Assembly: GCA_900540345.1 (NCBI GenBank)
Contig: UQFK01000002.1
Coordinates: 62,001-126,000, forward strand
DNA: 64,000 bases
DNA from: an uncultured Eggerthella sp.
GTDB lineage: Bacteria; Actinomycetota; Coriobacteriia; Coriobacteriales; Eggerthellaceae
Reading direction: 5' to 3'
Positions 62,558-64,000 of this stretch are shown here, piece by piece. Positions within the stretch are counted from its first letter, which is position 1, and each line of letters starts with the position of its first letter. A program made the translations under genes and the position numbers. The notes beneath the pieces are model-generated. The model saw only the letters and a list, made by a program, of their open reading frames with translations, was not told the DNA's origin and did not search any database.

Positions 62558-63523
62558 CTATACGGAAAGCTCGAGCATTCGCGTGAGCGTCGAGCGCGCA
62601 GCAGGAGCGCATGACATATCGAGCTCGACTGTGTCGCTCATATCAGACAATGCTTCAGCGATCTGCTCGAGCGTGATGGAATCCATGTCCTTGCAGCGTG
62701 GTGTGGTCGCAGGAAAATGCAAGCGTTTGGACGGTGAATCTTGATCCGCAGTTTGCTGTGCTGCTAAACGCTTCTTTATCTCGCATGCGACGCCAACCAC
62801 GGTGCAAATGATGAAGTCGCTCTCTTTTCCTGTTACCACACGCTCGATAATGCCCGAGGTCGAACCAAGATAGTCAGCGAGTTCACAGATCTGCGCATTG
62901 CATTCTGGATGGGCGAGTATGGGCGCATTTGGGTACTGCGCTTTGAGTGCACGAACCTCTTCGGGAGAAATATCCTGATGAATGGGACAACAGCCTTCAT
63001 TGAAGATGAAGTGCTTCTCTGGGATGAGCGATGCAATATAGCGACCTAGATTCTGGTCGGGAATGAACAAGATGTTCTTCTGAGGTAGGCTTTGACAGAT
63101 CTTAAGCGCATTTGATGAGGTGACGCACACATCGGACCACGACTTTATCTGCGCCGTTGAGTTGACATAGCACACGACTGCAAGATCGTCATAGGCTTCG
63201 CGTGCTGCATCAATAACCTCTTTAGACACCATATGCGCCATCGGGCAATCTGCTTGTGGATTCGGCAAGATGACCGTCTTATCAGGGCTTAAAAGCTTGG
63301 CGCTCTCCCCCATGAACTGCACGCCTGCGAATACTATCGTCCTGTTATCAAGATCGGCAGCAAGCTTGCTCAAGTTATACGAATCGCCGGTGTAATCAGC
63401 GATATCTTGCACCTCATCATCCACATAAAAATGCGCTAGGATCACCGCATCGCGCTCTTCTTTGAGCGCTTTGATCCGCGCGACCAATTCTTCTCTTGTC
63501 TGCAAGGCAGTCATCCCCTTCAT
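62558..63523 (-). CDS. nadA: Quinolinate synthase
   Basis: About 321 residues. Condenses iminoaspartate with dihydroxyacetone phosphate to quinolinate, using an oxygen-sensitive 4Fe-4S cluster. Motifs: AHFYVDDEVQDIADYTGDS, FAGVQFMGESAK, NPQADCPMAHM, CYVNSTA, FIPDQNLG, HPEC, and a C-terminal cysteine. Start ATG at 63523 (or 63514): an in-frame TTG at 63535 lies inside the -10 box and cannot be the start. The implied leader is only a few nucleotides, so translation may be nearly leaderless. First gene of the NAD operon. Confidence 0.94.
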   Translation of the reverse strand: MKGMTALQTREELVARIKALKEERDAVILAHFYVDDEVQDIADYTGDSYNLSKLAADLDNRTIVFAGVQFMGESAKLLSPDKTVILPNPQADCPMAHMVSKEVIDAAREAYDDLAVVCYVNSTAQIKSWSDVCVTSSNALKICQSLPQKNILFIPDQNLGRYIASLIPEKHFIFNEGCCPIHQDISPEEVRALKAQYPNAPILAHPECNAQICELADYLGSTSGIIERVVTGKESDFIICTVVGVACEIKKRLAAQQTADQDSPSKRLHFPATTPRCKDMDSITLEQIAEALSDMSDTVELDMSCAPAARSTLTRMLELSV

Positions 63524-63534
63524 AGTGTGTGGCA

Positions 63535-63568
63535 AGTATGGCAGATGTTAAGACAGGTGACAAGACAG
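63535..63568 (-). promoter_or_regulatory. nadA promoter overlapped by a candidate NiaR operator
   Basis: Minus strand: -35 TTGTCA (63558-63563), 17-bp spacer, -10 CATACT (63535-63540). Two 11-bp direct repeats, CTGTCTTGTCA and CTGTCTTAACA (63546-63568, 12 bp apart), cover the -35 and spacer. The words resemble the TGTCTTGACA-type NiaR motif described for Firmicutes; that comparison is from memory. Binding here would block RNA polymerase. Confidence 0.6.
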
Positions 63569-63628
63569 TAAGATGAATGGGTCGACTCTCAAACGATACG
63601 AAGAAGACTATCAAGGCAGTTCAGCGCT

Positions 63629-64000
63629 TTACCACAGACCGAGCAGATATTGCATAGCCAAGCTGACCAACGCGATGGCAATGCAGCAACACAGACCAAG
63701 CAGGATCGGCTTGCCACCTGACTTGACCAGTTTCACCAAATCGGTGTTAAGCCCGATGGCAACCATGGCCATGGTGATAAAGAATTTAGAGAGCGTCTTG
63801 AGCGGCTCGAACGCACTTTGATCGATCCCGCATGAAAGCGCGATGGTGGTGATGAGCGAGGCAACTAAGAACCAGAGGATGAACAGCGGGAATGCACGGC
63901 GAAGACTAAAGCCGTCGTTATGGAGCTCTGCCGCTTGCTCCTCTGCTTTCTCGCCAATGCCTTCGAGCAGTGCAGGATTGGCTGCCTGATGGCTTTGATG
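63629..64000 (-). CDS. YeiH-family (UPF0324) putative sulfate exporter, C-terminal part
   Basis: The last 123 residues of a membrane protein whose start lies beyond the window. After a hydrophilic loop come FPLFILWFLVASLITT, LKTLSKFFITMAMVAIGLNTDL, LVKSGGKPILLGLCCC and a final SLAMQYLLGLW, the order typical of the YeiH/UPF0324 family (ten-helix proteins, proposed sulfate or anion exporters). Stop TAA at 63629. Confidence 0.8.
   Translation of the reverse strand, partial: HQSHQAANPALLEGIGEKAEEQAAELHNDGFSLRRAFPLFILWFLVASLITTIALSCGIDQSAFEPLKTLSKFFITMAMVAIGLNTDLVKLVKSGGKPILLGLCCCIAIALVSLAMQYLLGLW

Overview
The window is a gene-dense bacterial chromosome segment of moderate GC content. Most genes have clear Shine-Dalgarno sites, and many sit in short co-directional operons with overlapping stop and start codons. 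Gene content suggests a host-associated anaerobe of the class Coriobacteriia (Actinomycetota): a giant BspA-like surface protein, rubrerythrin, class III fructose-bisphosphatase, an AmmeMemoRadiSam pair, bacterial Elp3, a PurL-PurQ fusion and de novo NAD synthesis under NiaR. That placement is inference from gene content. No rRNA, tRNA, CRISPR array, transposase, integrase or phage gene was recognised.

Layout. 1-9471 (minus): the secreted N-terminal 3157 residues of a giant BspA-like repeat protein whose C-terminus lies outside the window. 9472-13724: a Fic-domain protein with an altered catalytic motif, flanked by long non-coding stretches with tandem repeats. 13725-22705: class III FBPase, a sugar-binding lipoprotein divergent from a hybrid histidine kinase, rubrerythrin, an NlpC/P60 hydrolase and a zinc-ribbon MscL. 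22819-28901: PAP2 phosphatase with a long acidic tail, rhodanese, glyoxalase-like protein, HIT protein, ABC exporter next to a 10-bp poly-C tract, and a small basic protein. 29701-37396: 2-hydroxyacid dehydrogenase, small membrane protein, lone HPt protein, C-N hydrolase, HdeD-like protein, an endonuclease IV homologue lacking several metal ligands, EttA-type ABC-F and a GH25 lysozyme. 37930-45001: Elp3-like enzyme, PurL-PurQ and ThrH. 45179-49564: a MerR regulator, then an uncharacterised XRE/lipoprotein/membrane-protein cluster. 49689-55862: a YxeA-like protein and a seven-gene operon (queD, queE, queC, queF, K+ channel, ClC, methyltransferase) behind a probable preQ1-I riboswitch. 56154-59446: AmmeMemoRadiSam A/B fusion, its radical SAM partner and a class I amidotransferase. 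59806-63523: nadA-nadB-nadC-niaR behind a promoter overlapped by a candidate NiaR operator. 63629-64000: the 3' end of a YeiH-type membrane protein.

The main signal not explained by genes is a family of composite intergenic elements. At five loci (12.7, 29.2, 37.6, 43.9 and 59.5 kb) two related sequences of about 50 bp face away from each other across a 97-188 bp core, and four of the five cores contain GACCTGG. The loci occur between convergent, divergent and co-directional genes, so the element is neither a plain terminator nor a plain promoter. Separately, many intergenic spaces carry short degenerate tandem repeats (24-70 bp units), several beginning exactly at a stop codon.
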